From Umezawaea sp049997955 (GTDB lineage Bacteria > Actinomycetota > Actinomycetes > Mycobacteriales > Pseudonocardiaceae): a stretch of DNA of 64,000 nt. Positions 49,473 to 58,737 of the stretch are shown piece by piece. Position numbers and translations under genes: made by a program. The notes under the pieces are model-generated. The model saw only the letters and a list, made by a program, of their open reading frames with translations. It was not told where the DNA came from and ran no database searches. The DNA lies in assembly GCA_049997955.1 (NCBI GenBank), contig JAEBDY010000014.1, positions 248,001 through 312,000 of the forward strand, in the 5' to 3' direction. How positions within the stretch are numbered: position 1 is the first letter of the stretch; every line of letters begins with the position of its first letter.

Positions 49473-51577
49473 GCACGCTGTCCCCTGAAGAGGCGAAGGC
49501 GACGTCCGAGAAGGAGGTCGTGACCACCGCGACCACCCGCCTGGTCACTGTGCCCGGTGTCGACGGCCGGGTCGCCGTGATCACCATCGACAACGGCAAG
49601 GACCACACGCGCCCGTCGACGTTCGGTCCGCTGGGCCTGCGCAGCCTGAGCGACGCCTTCGACGAGGCCGCCGCCGCGGCCCCCGCCGCCATCGTGGTGA
49701 CCGGCAAGCCGTTCATCTTCGCGGTGGGCGCCGACCTCAACGCGCTGGAGGGCGACAAGCGCGAGGAGATCATCTCGATCGGCGAGGTGGGCCACGGCGC
49801 GTTCCGCAAGTTCACCGACTCCACCATCCCCACCTTCGCTTTCGTCAACGGCGCGGCGCTGGGCGGCGGCCTGGAGCTGGCGCTGTCGTGCCACTACCGG
49901 ACCCTGTCGGCCAGCGCGGGCGCGGTGGCGCTGCCCGAGCTGTTCCTCGGTCTGTTCCCCGGCTGGGGCGGCACGCAGCTGCTGCCGAACCTGATCGGCC
50001 CGAACGACGCGGTCACCGTGATCTTCGAGAACGCGTTGAACCAGAACAAGATGCTCAAACCGCAGCAGGCGGTGGACCTCGGCATCGCGGACGTGCTGTT
50101 CGAGTCCCCCGACTACCTGGAGCAGTCGTTCGGCTGGCTCTCCAAGGTGCTCTCGGGCGAGATCACCCCCGCCCGCAAGGAGATCGACCGCGGCGAGGGC
50201 TGGGACGCGGCCGTGGCGCGCGCGAAGGCGATCGTGCACGGCAAGACCAAGGGCGCCGCACCCGGCGCGCTGAAGGCGCTCGAACTGCTGGAGCTGGCGC
50301 GGGAGAACGACCTCGACCGCGGCTACGCGGCCGAGAACGAGGGCATGGCCGCCGTGCTGCTGGACGACACGCTCCGGGCCAGCATGTACTCGTTCGGCCT
50401 GGTGCAGAAGCGGGCCAAGAAGCCCGCGGGCGCACCGGACAAGTCGCTCGCGCGGCCGATCACCAAGGTCGGCGTCGTCGGCGCCGGTCTGATGGCCTCG
50501 CAGATGGCGCTGCTGTTCGCCCGCCGCCTGCACGTGCCGGTCGTGCTGACCGACATCGACCAGGGCCGCGTGGACAAGGGCGTCGGCTACGTCCACTCCG
50601 AGGTCGACAAGCTCCTCGGCAAGAAGCGCGTCTCGCCGGACGAGGCGAACCGGCTCAAGGCGCTGGTGTCCGGCTCGCTGGACAAGGCGTCGTTCGCCGA
50701 CGCCGACTTCGTCATCGAGGCCGTGTTCGAGGACCTCGCGGTGAAGCAGCAGGTGTTCGCCGAGGTCGAGGAACACGTGTCGCCGCAGGCGATCCTGGCC
50801 ACCAACACCTCGTCGCTGTCCATCACGGACATGGCTTCGAAGCTGGCCCACCCCGAGCGGGTCGTGGGCTTCCACTTCTTCAACCCGGTCGCGGTCATGC
50901 CGCTCGTGGAGATCGTGCGCGCCGAGCAGACCGACGACGCCACGCTCGCCACCGCGTTCGAGGTCGGCAAGCAGCTGAAGAAGTCCTGCGTGCTGGTGAA
51001 GGACGCGCCGTCGTTCGTGGTGAACCGCCTCCTCACCCGCTTCATGGGCGAGGTCGTGAAGTCCATCGACGAGGGCACGCCGTTCGAGGTCGCGGACAAG
51101 GCGACCGAGTCGCTCGGCCTGCCGATGACCCCGCTGATCCTGTTGCAGCTGGTGGGTTCCGCGGTGGCGCTGCACGTGTCCGAGACGATGCACCACGCGT
51201 TCCCGGACCGCTTCAGCGTCAGCCCGAACATGGCCAGGTTCGTCGCCGCGGGCAAGACCGCCGTGTGGCAGTGGGACGCGCAGGGCAACCAGACCGTCGA
51301 CCCCGAGGTCGCCGCGCTCTGGGAGTTCGGCGACCGGCCGCTGACCGCCGACCAGGTCAAGGCGCGGGCGCTGGAGGGCATGGCCGAGGAGATCCGGCTC
51401 ATGCTGGACGAGGGTGTCGTCGCCGACGCGAAGGACATCGACCTCTGCATGATCCTGGGCGCGGGCTGGCCGTTCTGGCTGGGCGGCATCACCCCGTACC
51501 TGGACCGCGAGGGCATCTCGGAGAAGGTGACCGGGCAGCGCTTCCTCGCCCCCGGCATCGCTTCCGTGCCCGTCTAG
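49469..51577 (+). CDS. fadB: Bifunctional enoyl-CoA hydratase / 3-hydroxyacyl-CoA dehydrogenase
   Basis: A 702-residue fusion. The N-terminal crotonase part (about 20-300) has FVNGAALGGGLELALSCHYR and LPELFLGLFPGWGGTQLLP with its catalytic Glu; the dehydrogenase part starts with the NAD-binding KVGVVGAGLMASQMALLFAR and has TNTSSLSIT, VVGFHFFNPVAVMPLVE and VVNRLLTRFM. It performs the hydration and oxidation steps of beta-oxidation and works with FadA. Translation is coupled to fadA. Confidence 0.93.
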   Translation: MSTLSPEEAKATSEKEVVTTATTRLVTVPGVDGRVAVITIDNGKDHTRPSTFGPLGLRSLSDAFDEAAAAAPAAIVVTGKPFIFAVGADLNALEGDKREEIISIGEVGHGAFRKFTDSTIPTFAFVNGAALGGGLELALSCHYRTLSASAGAVALPELFLGLFPGWGGTQLLPNLIGPNDAVTVIFENALNQNKMLKPQQAVDLGIADVLFESPDYLEQSFGWLSKVLSGEITPARKEIDRGEGWDAAVARAKAIVHGKTKGAAPGALKALELLELARENDLDRGYAAENEGMAAVLLDDTLRASMYSFGLVQKRAKKPAGAPDKSLARPITKVGVVGAGLMASQMALLFARRLHVPVVLTDIDQGRVDKGVGYVHSEVDKLLGKKRVSPDEANRLKALVSGSLDKASFADADFVIEAVFEDLAVKQQVFAEVEEHVSPQAILATNTSSLSITDMASKLAHPERVVGFHFFNPVAVMPLVEIVRAEQTDDATLATAFEVGKQLKKSCVLVKDAPSFVVNRLLTRFMGEVVKSIDEGTPFEVADKATESLGLPMTPLILLQLVGSAVALHVSETMHHAFPDRFSVSPNMARFVAAGKTAVWQWDAQGNQTVDPEVAALWEFGDRPLTADQVKARALEGMAEEIRLMLDEGVVADAKDIDLCMILGAGWPFWLGGITPYLDREGISEKVTGQRFLAPGIASVPV

Positions 51578-51592
51578 GTCGCCCGACGGGCC

Positions 51593-51632
51593 ACGGCGCC
51601 CGGTCCCCGTTCGCACGGGGGCCGGGCGCCGT
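51593..51632 (+). terminator. Terminator of fadAB
   Basis: A GC-rich stem of about 15 bp around an eight-base loop (ACGGCGCCCGG with CCGGGCGCCGT plus CCCC/GGGG), 15 bases after the stop and close to the convergent gene at 51640. Confidence 0.75.
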
Positions 51633-51639
51633 TCTCGTG

Positions 51640-52266
51640 TCAGTGGATCGCCAGCGTCTCCACGCGGCCGCCCGCGCGCACCAGGTACACGTCGATGCGC
51701 ATGGCGCGCAGGGCGTTCGCGGTGTCGGCGAGCAGGTCGCGGTAGCAGACGAAGTCGGGCAGGGCGATGCCGACGACGTCGTCGGGGCAGTCCTGGCGGT
51801 GCCGCAACACCTTCAGCAGCGCGTCGGCGTACCAGCTCTCGGCCTGCTCCATGGGGTGCGGCGGATTCGAGTCCGAAGTGGACTTCTTCGTCGGGAAGCC
51901 GCGGGACTCCACGTGCAGAAGCCTGCCGCCGCGCTGCGCCATGACGCGGTCGCCGCGCAGGAACACCCAGCCGTCCATCTCGAAGTAGCGGACCAGTTCC
52001 GCGAGGACGTTGCCCTCCCAGTGCCACTCGTGCGCGGCGCTGCGCCGGACCTCCGTCCGCGGCAGCTCGGTCACCAGGCTGTTCATCACCGGTCGGCCGA
52101 AGTCGTCGCGGTGCAGGATGCCCGCGTCGGCCAGCGTGCGGCAGCGCGAGTTGACCTGGTTGTGGACGACCCGCAGCTGCGACGCGATCTGCGCGTCGGT
52201 GAGCCCGTTGGGGAAGTGGCCCAGCAACGCCACGATCCGATCAGCCAACGTGAAGCCGTCTGTCAT
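51640..52266 (-). CDS. HTH protein with possible nuclease-like domain
   Basis: A 208-residue protein. The first 70 residues look like a winged helix (ALLGHFPNGLTDAQIASQLR, VVHNQVNSRCRTLADAGIL). The rest includes DRVMAQRGGRLLHVESRG, AESWYADALLKVLRHRQDC and VGIALPDFVCYRDLL, a beta-strand/helix order resembling restriction-endonuclease-like (PD-(D/E)xK) domains, with E in HVESRG as candidate. I do not recognise a named family. Convergent to fadB. Confidence 0.68.
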   Translation of the reverse strand: MTDGFTLADRIVALLGHFPNGLTDAQIASQLRVVHNQVNSRCRTLADAGILHRDDFGRPVMNSLVTELPRTEVRRSAAHEWHWEGNVLAELVRYFEMDGWVFLRGDRVMAQRGGRLLHVESRGFPTKKSTSDSNPPHPMEQAESWYADALLKVLRHRQDCPDDVVGIALPDFVCYRDLLADTANALRAMRIDVYLVRAGGRVETLAIH

Positions 52267-52473
52267 GAATCCATTATCGACGGCGAATGATTCGTCGTTA
52301 CCTCGACTTCATCTGGTCGCCGGACGCCAACCGAGCGTGACGACGCACTTCCGGAGGAGCACCACGGGGCGATCCGGATCGGCGGGTGACGGCGATTGGT
52401 ACGGCCGAGTCACAGCGGCACGCAGCCGGGTGAGGCTGCCCGGAACAGGTCGGCGTTGTCCGATTCTCGACAC

Positions 52474-52929
52474 ATGACCACACACCGCCGCAGGATCCGT
52501 CGACGAAGGTCCCGGAAACCCGACCCGGTGCGCCTGGACGAGTTCGCCGAGTTCCTCGACGCGGACACCGGCTGGCGCGACGAGGTGCGCGTCAGGCTGG
52601 TCGCCCGCATCGATCCGCGGCTGGTCGAACGCACCTCGTGCCACCGGGTCGCCGAACTGGCGGAGGAACTGGACACGCAGGTCACCGTGGAGCCGCGGCC
52701 GGACGTCACGTTCGACATCGCGAAGGCCGTGCACTGCCGGGTGCCGTTCAAGGGGGTCGTGCGGCAGCGGCACACCGCGCGCAACCTGCGGGTGCTCGGC
52801 GTCTACCTGTGCGCCGAGGCCGGTCGCGACCTCGGCGAGTGCCCGTGCGCCGTGGCGCTCGCCGCCGACCCGAGCGACGCGGCCGTGCGGCACGTCATCG
52901 GCAGCGCGCTGGACCGGGCCGGGTTGTGA
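52474..52929 (+). CDS. Hypothetical protein (151 residues)
   Basis: A protein with a very basic N-terminus (RRRIRRRRSRK) and then DEFAEFLDADTGWRDEVRVR, RTSCHRVAELAEELDTQVTV and a C-terminal GVYLCAEAGRDLGECPCAVA. The paired Cys near the end could bind metal. No family recognised. Convergent with the VapC-type gene. Confidence 0.62.
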   Translation: MTTHRRRIRRRRSRKPDPVRLDEFAEFLDADTGWRDEVRVRLVARIDPRLVERTSCHRVAELAEELDTQVTVEPRPDVTFDIAKAVHCRVPFKGVVRQRHTARNLRVLGVYLCAEAGRDLGECPCAVALAADPSDAAVRHVIGSALDRAGL

Positions 52930-52933
52930 CCGG

Positions 52934-53329
52934 TCAGACCGCGATGACCTCCACGGCGCGTTCGAGCCCGATGAAGTCCTTGAAGTTCTGCGTCAGCACC
53001 GGCATGCCGTTCGCGGCGGCCGTGGCGGCGATCTGCAGGTCCATCCGGCGCGGCCGCGCGCTGCGACCGCTGCGGCGCACCAACGCGGCCAGCGTGCCGT
53101 AGATCTTGGCCGCGGCCGTGTCGAACGGCAGCACCTCGAACGCCTCCAGCGCCGCGTAGTACCGCTCCGTGCGGGCGAAGCGCTCCACCGGGTCGTCCAC
53201 GTCCAGGCCGTACGCCAGTTCGGCGACGGTGACCGCGCTGATCGCGGGCTCGGCGTCCGCGAGGTCGCCGAAGTCGATCTCCTCCAGCCGGATGACCACG
53301 CAGGTGTCGAGCAGGATCCGGTCGGTCAC
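52934..53329 (-). CDS. PIN-domain toxin (VapC type)
   Basis: A 131-residue PIN nuclease. LLDTCVVIRLEE (first Asp), AISAVTVAELAYGLD (Glu), and the third/fourth acids in RPRRMDLQIAATAAANGMPV then LTQNFKDF are the VapC pattern. Expected to cleave tRNA or rRNA when freed from its antitoxin. The GTG at 53329 overlaps the antitoxin stop by four bases, as in typical TA operons. Confidence 0.87.
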   Translation of the reverse strand: MTDRILLDTCVVIRLEEIDFGDLADAEPAISAVTVAELAYGLDVDDPVERFARTERYYAALEAFEVLPFDTAAAKIYGTLAALVRRSGRSARPRRMDLQIAATAAANGMPVLTQNFKDFIGLERAVEVIAV

Positions 53330-53610
53330 CGGCGCCACGCGTCTTCCAGCGGGTCGTCGGCGCCGAAGATCCGGTCGTCGGCCAGCCGCTCCGCGTCCCA
53401 GCGCTCCACGTCGATCGGAGGCAGCTTCCGGAACTCGGCCTGGAGCTCCCCCAGCGTCCGCCGCGGCACGGCGGTCTCGGCGGTGTGCGGCACGAGATCC
53501 GCGACCGGTCGACCGTTGCGGGTCACGACGAAGCGCTCCCCCGCCTCGACCCGGCGCATGATCTCGGCGTTGTCGTTGCGCAGCTCCCGCTGCCCGATGG
53601 CCGTCTTCAT
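53326..53610 (-). CDS. Phd/YefM-type antitoxin
   Basis: A 94-residue antitoxin: MKTAIGQRELRNDNAEIMRR, VEAGERFVVTRNGRPVADLV, the Phd/YefM fold of the N-terminal DNA-binding part, and an extended C-terminal tail (DVERWDAERLADDRIFGADD) that would wrap the PIN toxin. It likely represses its own operon. Confidence 0.87.
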   Translation of the reverse strand: MKTAIGQRELRNDNAEIMRRVEAGERFVVTRNGRPVADLVPHTAETAVPRRTLGELQAEFRKLPPIDVERWDAERLADDRIFGADDPLEDAWRR

Positions 53611-53643
53611 GCCACCAGCGTAGCGCTTTAACGGCGAATTGCG

Positions 53644-53994
53644 CTACAGAGGTGCTACAGCCAGGAGAGGTGCGTCCCACGTTCGCGCGACGCGCTCGGC
53701 CGTCGCCACCGTGGACCGGCTCACCGCCACCACCAGGTCGACCGCGGGCCAGTCCTGCACCCCGCCCGCGCACGACGCCACGGTCAGGTCCAGCACCTGC
53801 CCGCCGTGCGCCCGCACCACCGCCGTGACCACGTCCCGCGCCTCCCGGCTCGCCCGGTCGAACCCGCGCAGCACCGCCACGGTCCCGTTGGCGGCCAGCA
53901 GGTCCGGCTTCACGGCCAGCAGCGCCTCGACCGAGTCGACCAGCGTGGCCCGGTCGTCGTCGAGGGCGGAACGGTGGCTCAGGGTGCTGGTCAT
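53644..53994 (-). CDS. Hypothetical protein (116 residues)
   Basis: A soluble protein: STLSHRSALDDDRATLVDSV, TVAVLRGFDRASREARDVVT, AVDLVVAVSRSTVATAERVA, ending APLLAVAPL. The alternation of strands and helices suggests a small Rossmann-like or universal-stress-like fold, but no binding motif is clear. No family recognised. Confidence 0.6.
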   Translation of the reverse strand: MTSTLSHRSALDDDRATLVDSVEALLAVKPDLLAANGTVAVLRGFDRASREARDVVTAVVRAHGGQVLDLTVASCAGGVQDWPAVDLVVAVSRSTVATAERVARTWDAPLLAVAPL

Positions 53995-54101
53995 CGTGGA
54001 TCTCGCTTTCGCCGCACGGAGTCGCTCCTTCCGTACTACCCCTGTCCTCCCCGCGTGCCACTGTTGTTTCGATCACTGCCGAACCGGGAATCAACGCGAC
54101 C

Positions 54102-54896
54102 GTGGGCGACATCAGGATCGGCACCTCCGGCTGGACGTACCCGGAATGGCGGGGGTCCTTCTACCCCAAGGGCCTGCCGCAGAAGCAGGAGCTGGAACAC
54201 CTCGCGGCGCGCGTCGACTCCCTGGAGCTCAACGGCACCTTCTACGCGCTGCGGCAGCCCTCGCACTACCGCTCGTGGGCCGCCCGCACCCCGGACGACT
54301 TCGTGCTGGCCGTCAAGGCCCCGAAGCTGATCACCCACACCAAGCGCCTGCGCCACGTCGAGCACGACCTCACGGAGTTCTTCGACTCGGGCGTCGACGA
54401 ACTGGGAGCCAAACTGGGCCCGATCCTCTGGCAGCTCCCGCCGTCACTGCCCTTCGAACCGACGCGCCTGGCCACGTTCCTCGCCTCGCTCCCCGACGCG
54501 CGCCACGCCATCGAGGCCCGCCACCCGAGCTTCCACTCCCCCGACTTCCTGGACCTGCTGCGCGCCCACGACGTGGCCGCCGTCCTCGCCGACTCGGCGG
54601 GCAGGTTCCCGGTCATCGACGAACCCACGGCCGACTTCGTCTACGTCCGGCTGCACGGCTCGCAGGAGCTCTACGCGAGCGACTACGGCCCGGCCGAACT
54701 GGACGACTGGGCGGCCAGGGTCCGCACGTGGGCGGAGGACCGCGACGTGTTCGTGTACTTCGACAACACCATGGCGGGCGCGGCGCCGTACAACGCGATC
54801 GGCCTGGCGGACCGGCTCTCCCCGCGTGGACGTCAGCCGGCGGGCGGGAACGTCTTGGAGGGCGAGGCGTCCAGCCGGCAACCCCCTGCGGGCTAA
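54102..54896 (+). CDS. DUF72 (YecE-like) protein
   Basis: A 264-residue TIM-barrel DUF72 protein: IRIGTSGWTYPEWRGSFYPK, DSLELNGTFYALRQPSHYRS, LGPILWQLPPSLPFEP, EARHPSF and FVYVRLHGSQELY, DVFVYFDNTMAGAAPYNA. The function of DUF72 is not settled. GTG start with a weak SD. The stop overlaps the convergent gene at 54893. Confidence 0.88.
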   Translation: MGDIRIGTSGWTYPEWRGSFYPKGLPQKQELEHLAARVDSLELNGTFYALRQPSHYRSWAARTPDDFVLAVKAPKLITHTKRLRHVEHDLTEFFDSGVDELGAKLGPILWQLPPSLPFEPTRLATFLASLPDARHAIEARHPSFHSPDFLDLLRAHDVAAVLADSAGRFPVIDEPTADFVYVRLHGSQELYASDYGPAELDDWAARVRTWAEDRDVFVYFDNTMAGAAPYNAIGLADRLSPRGRQPAGGNVLEGEASSRQPPAG

Positions 54897-55675
54897 CCGG
54901 AACCGGGTTGGGTCAACCTGTGCAGGGCCGGGAGCACGGACGTCACCACGGCCCACGCGCCGGGGATGAGCAGCAGCGCGGCGACCGCGACGGCGGGGAA
55001 CATCACCATCGACTCGACCGGGCCGCCGGTGCGGAAGCGCAGCCACCTGGGCGGGCGCAGTTCGTACCAGGTCTCCCCCGCGATGGGCAGCGGGAACAGG
55101 AACGGGCAGCCGGAGATGGTCACGGCGTCCCCCAGGCAGTGCACGAAGCAGCCGACGGCCACCGCGATGCCGAGCACGCCGGACAGGCCCTCCAGCTGCA
55201 CGACGGCGGCGTCGAAGCCGAACCGGACCAGCCACCACCCGGCGGCCCCGAGGAACACGATCGGGACCCAGTCGCCCAGTGCGGCCTCGGCGAGCAGGAC
55301 GGCGAAGACCGCGACGCCGAGCACGGCCCACTTGCCGCCCAGCTCGGTCACGCCCGCGGTGAGGTAGCCGAGCAGCACGGCGAACAGGACGGTGTGCGAC
55401 AGGTGCCGGTGCTCGCCGGTCACGGGTTCGTCGCGCGGCCCCTTGGTGATCGCGTAGATGTACCTCGACGACTTGCGCAGCACGAACGACACCAGCCCGG
55501 TCAGCGGGCCGAGGTACCGCGAGGCGGTCGAGTGCCGGTGGTCGAAGTCGGGCAGCAGCGCGAACCCCGCCGTCACCAGTCCGATGAGCAGCGCGCCGCC
55601 CAGGTCGCCGTGGCCCAGCAGCGGGGCGATCCCCAGTCCGGCGCACCACCCGGTGAGCGCGTGCGTTCGTCCCAT
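54893..55675 (-). CDS. YdjM-like metal-dependent membrane hydrolase
   Basis: A 260-residue integral membrane protein: MGRTHALTGWCAGLGIAPLL, LLPDFDHRHSTASRYLGPLT, EHRHLSHTVLFAVLLGYLTA and GCFVHCLGDAVTISGCPFLF are the conserved His/Asp elements of the YdjM/LexA-regulated membrane-hydrolase family. Substrate unknown. The start at 55675 is the family start; a longer frame to 55852 is not supported. Confidence 0.83.
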   Translation of the reverse strand: MGRTHALTGWCAGLGIAPLLGHGDLGGALLIGLVTAGFALLPDFDHRHSTASRYLGPLTGLVSFVLRKSSRYIYAITKGPRDEPVTGEHRHLSHTVLFAVLLGYLTAGVTELGGKWAVLGVAVFAVLLAEAALGDWVPIVFLGAAGWWLVRFGFDAAVVQLEGLSGVLGIAVAVGCFVHCLGDAVTISGCPFLFPLPIAGETWYELRPPRWLRFRTGGPVESMVMFPAVAVAALLLIPGAWAVVTSVLPALHRLTQPGSG

Positions 55676-55753
55676 CACCCGTTCGAGCATCCGGGCCGGC
55701 CGGTTCAAGGTCAAGTTCCCGCGCCTGTCCGCGGCTGGGAGGAGTCCGGTGAC

Positions 55754-55864
55754 GTGTCCGTGCACCTCGACAACGACGCGAAGGTCATGGCCCCGCGCGA
55801 CGCGATGGCGCCGATCCGGAAGGTCGAGCAGCCGCCTCGGCGTGTCGCGCACACGTTCGGGTGA
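55754..55864 (+). CDS. Possible 36-residue small protein
   Basis: A short frame starting SVHLDNDAKVMAPRDAMAPI and ending RRVAHTFG, with GGGAGGAG eight bases before a GTG. It ends 75 bases before the I36-inhibitor gene. The good SD is the main support; chance is not excluded. Confidence 0.4.
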   Translation: MSVHLDNDAKVMAPRDAMAPIRKVEQPPRRVAHTFG

Positions 55865-55938
55865 TCGGCGGGCAACTCCGGCGCGGGATCGCGCCGGACG
55901 GCCGAGTCTGGAGCGGTGCGCGAGCGACGGAGGTTCCC

Positions 55939-56304
55939 ATGACCCGAAGCCTGATGACGGCGTTGGCCATCACGGCGGCGGCCCTCGTCGCGAGCGGCAC
56001 CGCGTCCGCCCAGCCGTCCGGCGCCCCGACCTGCGACAGGGGCGAGTTCTGCGTGTGGGGCGGCGTCGACTACACCGGTCCGGCGCAGCGGCTCGACCTG
56101 GAGTCGGCCAACCCCGGCGAGTGCATCCCGCTGGCGGGCGGACTGGTGGCGCGCTCGTTCGTGAACCGGCTGACCAGGGACGCGAGCGTCTACCAGGGCG
56201 AGACGTGCTCGACCGAGGCCGAGTTCACCACCTACCCCGGCAAGGGCACCTACGTGCCGGACGCGCCGTTCGTCGTGCGCGCCATCCAGGTGTGGGAGGG
56301 CTGA
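55939..56304 (+). CDS. Secreted peptidase inhibitor family I36 protein
   Basis: A 121-residue secreted protein. Signal peptide at about 1-25 (MTRSLMTALAITAAALVASG, cleavage near ASAQ), then CDRGEFCVWGGVDYTGPAQR and the beta-gamma-crystallin-like repeat of the I36 family (Streptomyces metalloprotease inhibitor type), with paired Cys. GGAGG precedes the ATG. May protect the cell from its own or others' proteases. Confidence 0.84.
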   Translation: MTRSLMTALAITAAALVASGTASAQPSGAPTCDRGEFCVWGGVDYTGPAQRLDLESANPGECIPLAGGLVARSFVNRLTRDASVYQGETCSTEAEFTTYPGKGTYVPDAPFVVRAIQVWEG

Positions 56305-56373
56305 GCACGACCGCGCCGCGCGCCTCCCCGCCCGGAAGGGCGAGTCGACCCGCGGCGCGGTCCGTGAGCGGGA

Positions 56374-57879
56374 CTACCCGATCGGAACCAGTGCCGGGGT
56401 GGAGGTCCGGGCCGCGGCGGGGGCCTCGGCGGCGCACTGGAGGTCACGCGCCGGACGCTGCCCGCCGAGCAGGTACTCGGTCACCCTGGTGTCGGCACAC
56501 GTGTTCGTGCCGAAGAGGTAGGCGCCGTGCCCGCCCTGGTCGACGGTCAGCATCGCCGCCCGGTCGCCGAACGCGCGACGCATCGACCGCGCGCCCGCCA
56601 GCGGCGTGGCCGGGTCCCGCTCGTTCTGCACCATGAGCACGTTGCCCGGTCCGCGGTCGGAGATCCGCACGGGCTGCTCCACGGGGTCCGGCCAGAAGGC
56701 GCACGGGTAGATGTTGGCCGCCGCCGCCCCGAACATCGGGTAGCGGACGCGGTCGACGGCGACGTTGCGCTCGTAGGTCCCCACCGACGTGGGCCAGCGG
56801 GAGTCACCGCACACCACGTGGTAACGGCCGGCGATCAGGTTCTCGAGCCGCGGGGGGATGGGCGTGTCGTTCGGCGGCAGCGGCGTACCGGTGTCCAACG
56901 CCTTCCAGATCCCGGCCAGGGCGGTGAACGCCGCGTCGGTGGTGCTGTACAGGCCGCCGAACGTGATCCCGCGGAACACCTTCCCCGTCAGGCCGTCCAC
57001 CGACGGCGTCTCGTCGAGACGACCGGCGATGTCGAAGTACTTCGCGCGCACCTGCTCGGGTGTGCCGCCCAGACCGAGTTCGGGGCGGGCCGCCGCCCAC
57101 TTCGCGAAGTCGGGGAACGTGTCCTCCACGCCGCGGGCGAACATGCGGCCGCCCTCGACGTCCCAGCCGCCCGCGCCGAGGTTGCTGTCGAGCACGACGC
57201 GGTCGGTGGTCCGCGGGAACAGCGTGGTGTACACCGCGCCCAGGTACGTGCCGTACGAGTAGCCGAGGAACGACGCCTTCCGCTCACCCAGCGCGGCGCG
57301 GATCCGGTCCAGGTCGCGGGCGATGTTCGCGGTCGTGTTGTGCGGCAACAGGTACGACGTGGACGACGCGGCGCACTGCCGCGCGATCTCCTTCGTCTCG
57401 TCGGCCCTCTTCCGCACGTCGGCGGGCGTGACGGCGTACGGCGGGACGCTGCCCGCGTACATCTGCTCGTCGTTCAGGTCGCACGTCGTGGGTGTGCTGC
57501 GGCCGATGCCGCGGGGGTCGATGCCGATCACGTCGTACGCGTCCAGCACGTCCTGCGGCAGACCTCCTCTCCTCAGGTCGGCCGGGAACGTCAGGCCCTC
57601 GCTCGGCCCACCGGGGTTGGTCAGCAGGACGCCGCGGCGCTTCTCCGGGTTCTGGCTCGCCAGGCGCGAGATCATCAGCTCGATCTTGCGCCCACGGGGC
57701 TCCTGGTAGTCCAGCGGCACCTGGAGCGTCCCGCACTCCACGCCAGGAGCGGCGACGTCCGCCGGGCACTCGACCCACTTCACGGTGGTGGCGGGTGCGG
57801 GTGTCGCCAGCGACACCCCCGGCACCACCAGGGCCGCCGCGGCGGCCGTCACAGCGATGATGGACAACGATTTTCGCAT
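56374..57879 (-). CDS. Secreted TAP-type alpha/beta hydrolase (tripeptidyl aminopeptidase)
   Basis: A 501-residue secreted hydrolase. Signal peptide at about 1-27; VLLTNPGGPSEGLTF oxyanion, DVIGIDPRGIGRSTPTTC, the intact nucleophile elbow FLGYSYGTYLGAVYTTLFP, acid in NERDPATPLAGAR and His in QGGHGAYLF. Likely releases tripeptides or amino acids from extracellular peptides. The ATG at 57879 follows GGGGGAGG. It is the active counterpart of the Ser-less lipoprotein at 4887. Confidence 0.9.
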   Translation of the reverse strand: MRKSLSIIAVTAAAAALVVPGVSLATPAPATTVKWVECPADVAAPGVECGTLQVPLDYQEPRGRKIELMISRLASQNPEKRRGVLLTNPGGPSEGLTFPADLRRGGLPQDVLDAYDVIGIDPRGIGRSTPTTCDLNDEQMYAGSVPPYAVTPADVRKRADETKEIARQCAASSTSYLLPHNTTANIARDLDRIRAALGERKASFLGYSYGTYLGAVYTTLFPRTTDRVVLDSNLGAGGWDVEGGRMFARGVEDTFPDFAKWAAARPELGLGGTPEQVRAKYFDIAGRLDETPSVDGLTGKVFRGITFGGLYSTTDAAFTALAGIWKALDTGTPLPPNDTPIPPRLENLIAGRYHVVCGDSRWPTSVGTYERNVAVDRVRYPMFGAAAANIYPCAFWPDPVEQPVRISDRGPGNVLMVQNERDPATPLAGARSMRRAFGDRAAMLTVDQGGHGAYLFGTNTCADTRVTEYLLGGQRPARDLQCAAEAPAAARTSTPALVPIG

Positions 57880-57933
57880 TTGCGAATACCTCCCCCGATG
57901 ACGCGCCACGGTGGCGCGCCAAAACCATTGGTG

Positions 57934-58650
57934 TCAGTCGTTCATGCGGATCAGGACGTCGATCTGCGCCTCGTTGTAGAGCTCGGCGACGACCTTGCCC
58001 ATCTCCCGCATCGCGAACTCCGCGCCCCGCGGCGCACCGGCGTACACGCCGGTGGAGCCGGGGAACAGGGCGCGCACCTCCTGCACGACGGTGAGTGCGC
58101 GCATGCCTTCGGCGAGGCGTTGGCGGGTCTCGACGTCCGCGTCGGCCGGCAGGGTGTCGAACTCGACCTCCACCGGGGTCTTGGAGTGCCCCCGCAACGC
58201 CCCGGCGTACGCGGACAGCGCTTCCGGCGCGACCAGCTGGGCCAGCACGACGGCCATCGAGCGGTCCAGCGGCGACAGGTCCGCGTCCGCGATCATCGCG
58301 GCGACGTCGAACGGCAGGTCCGTCGGCGTCTCCTGGCGCAGGATCAGGGCCAACTCGGCCCGCACCCCCTGGAGGCGCTCGATCGTGGCGGCCAGTTCGG
58401 CGTCCAGCTCGCGCAGCGCTTCACCGGGGTGCTCGTCCGCGTCCCCCAGGTCGGCGATCTGCGCCAACGACAGCCCGAGGTCGGTGAGGCGCTTGATCCG
58501 CAGCACGCGCACGAGGTGGGGCACGCCGTAGCTCTTGTAGCCGTTGACCCGGCGTTCGGGCTCAACGAGCAGGCCCACCTCGTGGTAGTGACGGACCGTG
58601 CGCAGCGTCGTGCCCGCGAGGTCGGCGAGCTGACTGGTGCTCCACCCCAC
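57934..58650 (-). CDS. MerR family regulator, TipA-like
   Basis: A 238-residue protein: HTH STSQLADLAGTTLRTVRHYH, EVGLLVEPERRVNGYKSYGV, a coiled segment and a C-terminal effector domain. The GTG at 58650 gives the normal family start. A MerR-type promoter with 19-base spacer and central palindrome lies 52 bases upstream, suggesting autoregulation. The secreted peptidase follows 54 bases downstream on the same strand and may be co-regulated. Confidence 0.86.
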   Translation of the reverse strand: MGWSTSQLADLAGTTLRTVRHYHEVGLLVEPERRVNGYKSYGVPHLVRVLRIKRLTDLGLSLAQIADLGDADEHPGEALRELDAELAATIERLQGVRAELALILRQETPTDLPFDVAAMIADADLSPLDRSMAVVLAQLVAPEALSAYAGALRGHSKTPVEVEFDTLPADADVETRQRLAEGMRALTVVQEVRALFPGSTGVYAGAPRGAEFAMREMGKVVAELYNEAQIDVLIRMND

Positions 58651-58701
58651 GACGTGCCCCCGGCTCCTCGGCGTTCTCGACGCGGTCGCGCCGGCACACC
58701 A

Positions 58702-58732
58702 AGTTGAGACCATGCCGCTACGGCATGGTCAA
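58702..58732 (-). promoter_or_regulatory. MerR-type promoter with central palindrome
   Basis: On the minus strand TTGACC (-35), a 19-base spacer and TCAACT (-10-like); the spacer and -35 contain the palindrome ACCATGCCG-TAG-CGGCATGGT (58709-58729). Long 19-base spacers are the hallmark of MerR-activated promoters. Confidence 0.6.
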
Positions 58733-58737
58733 GGTCG

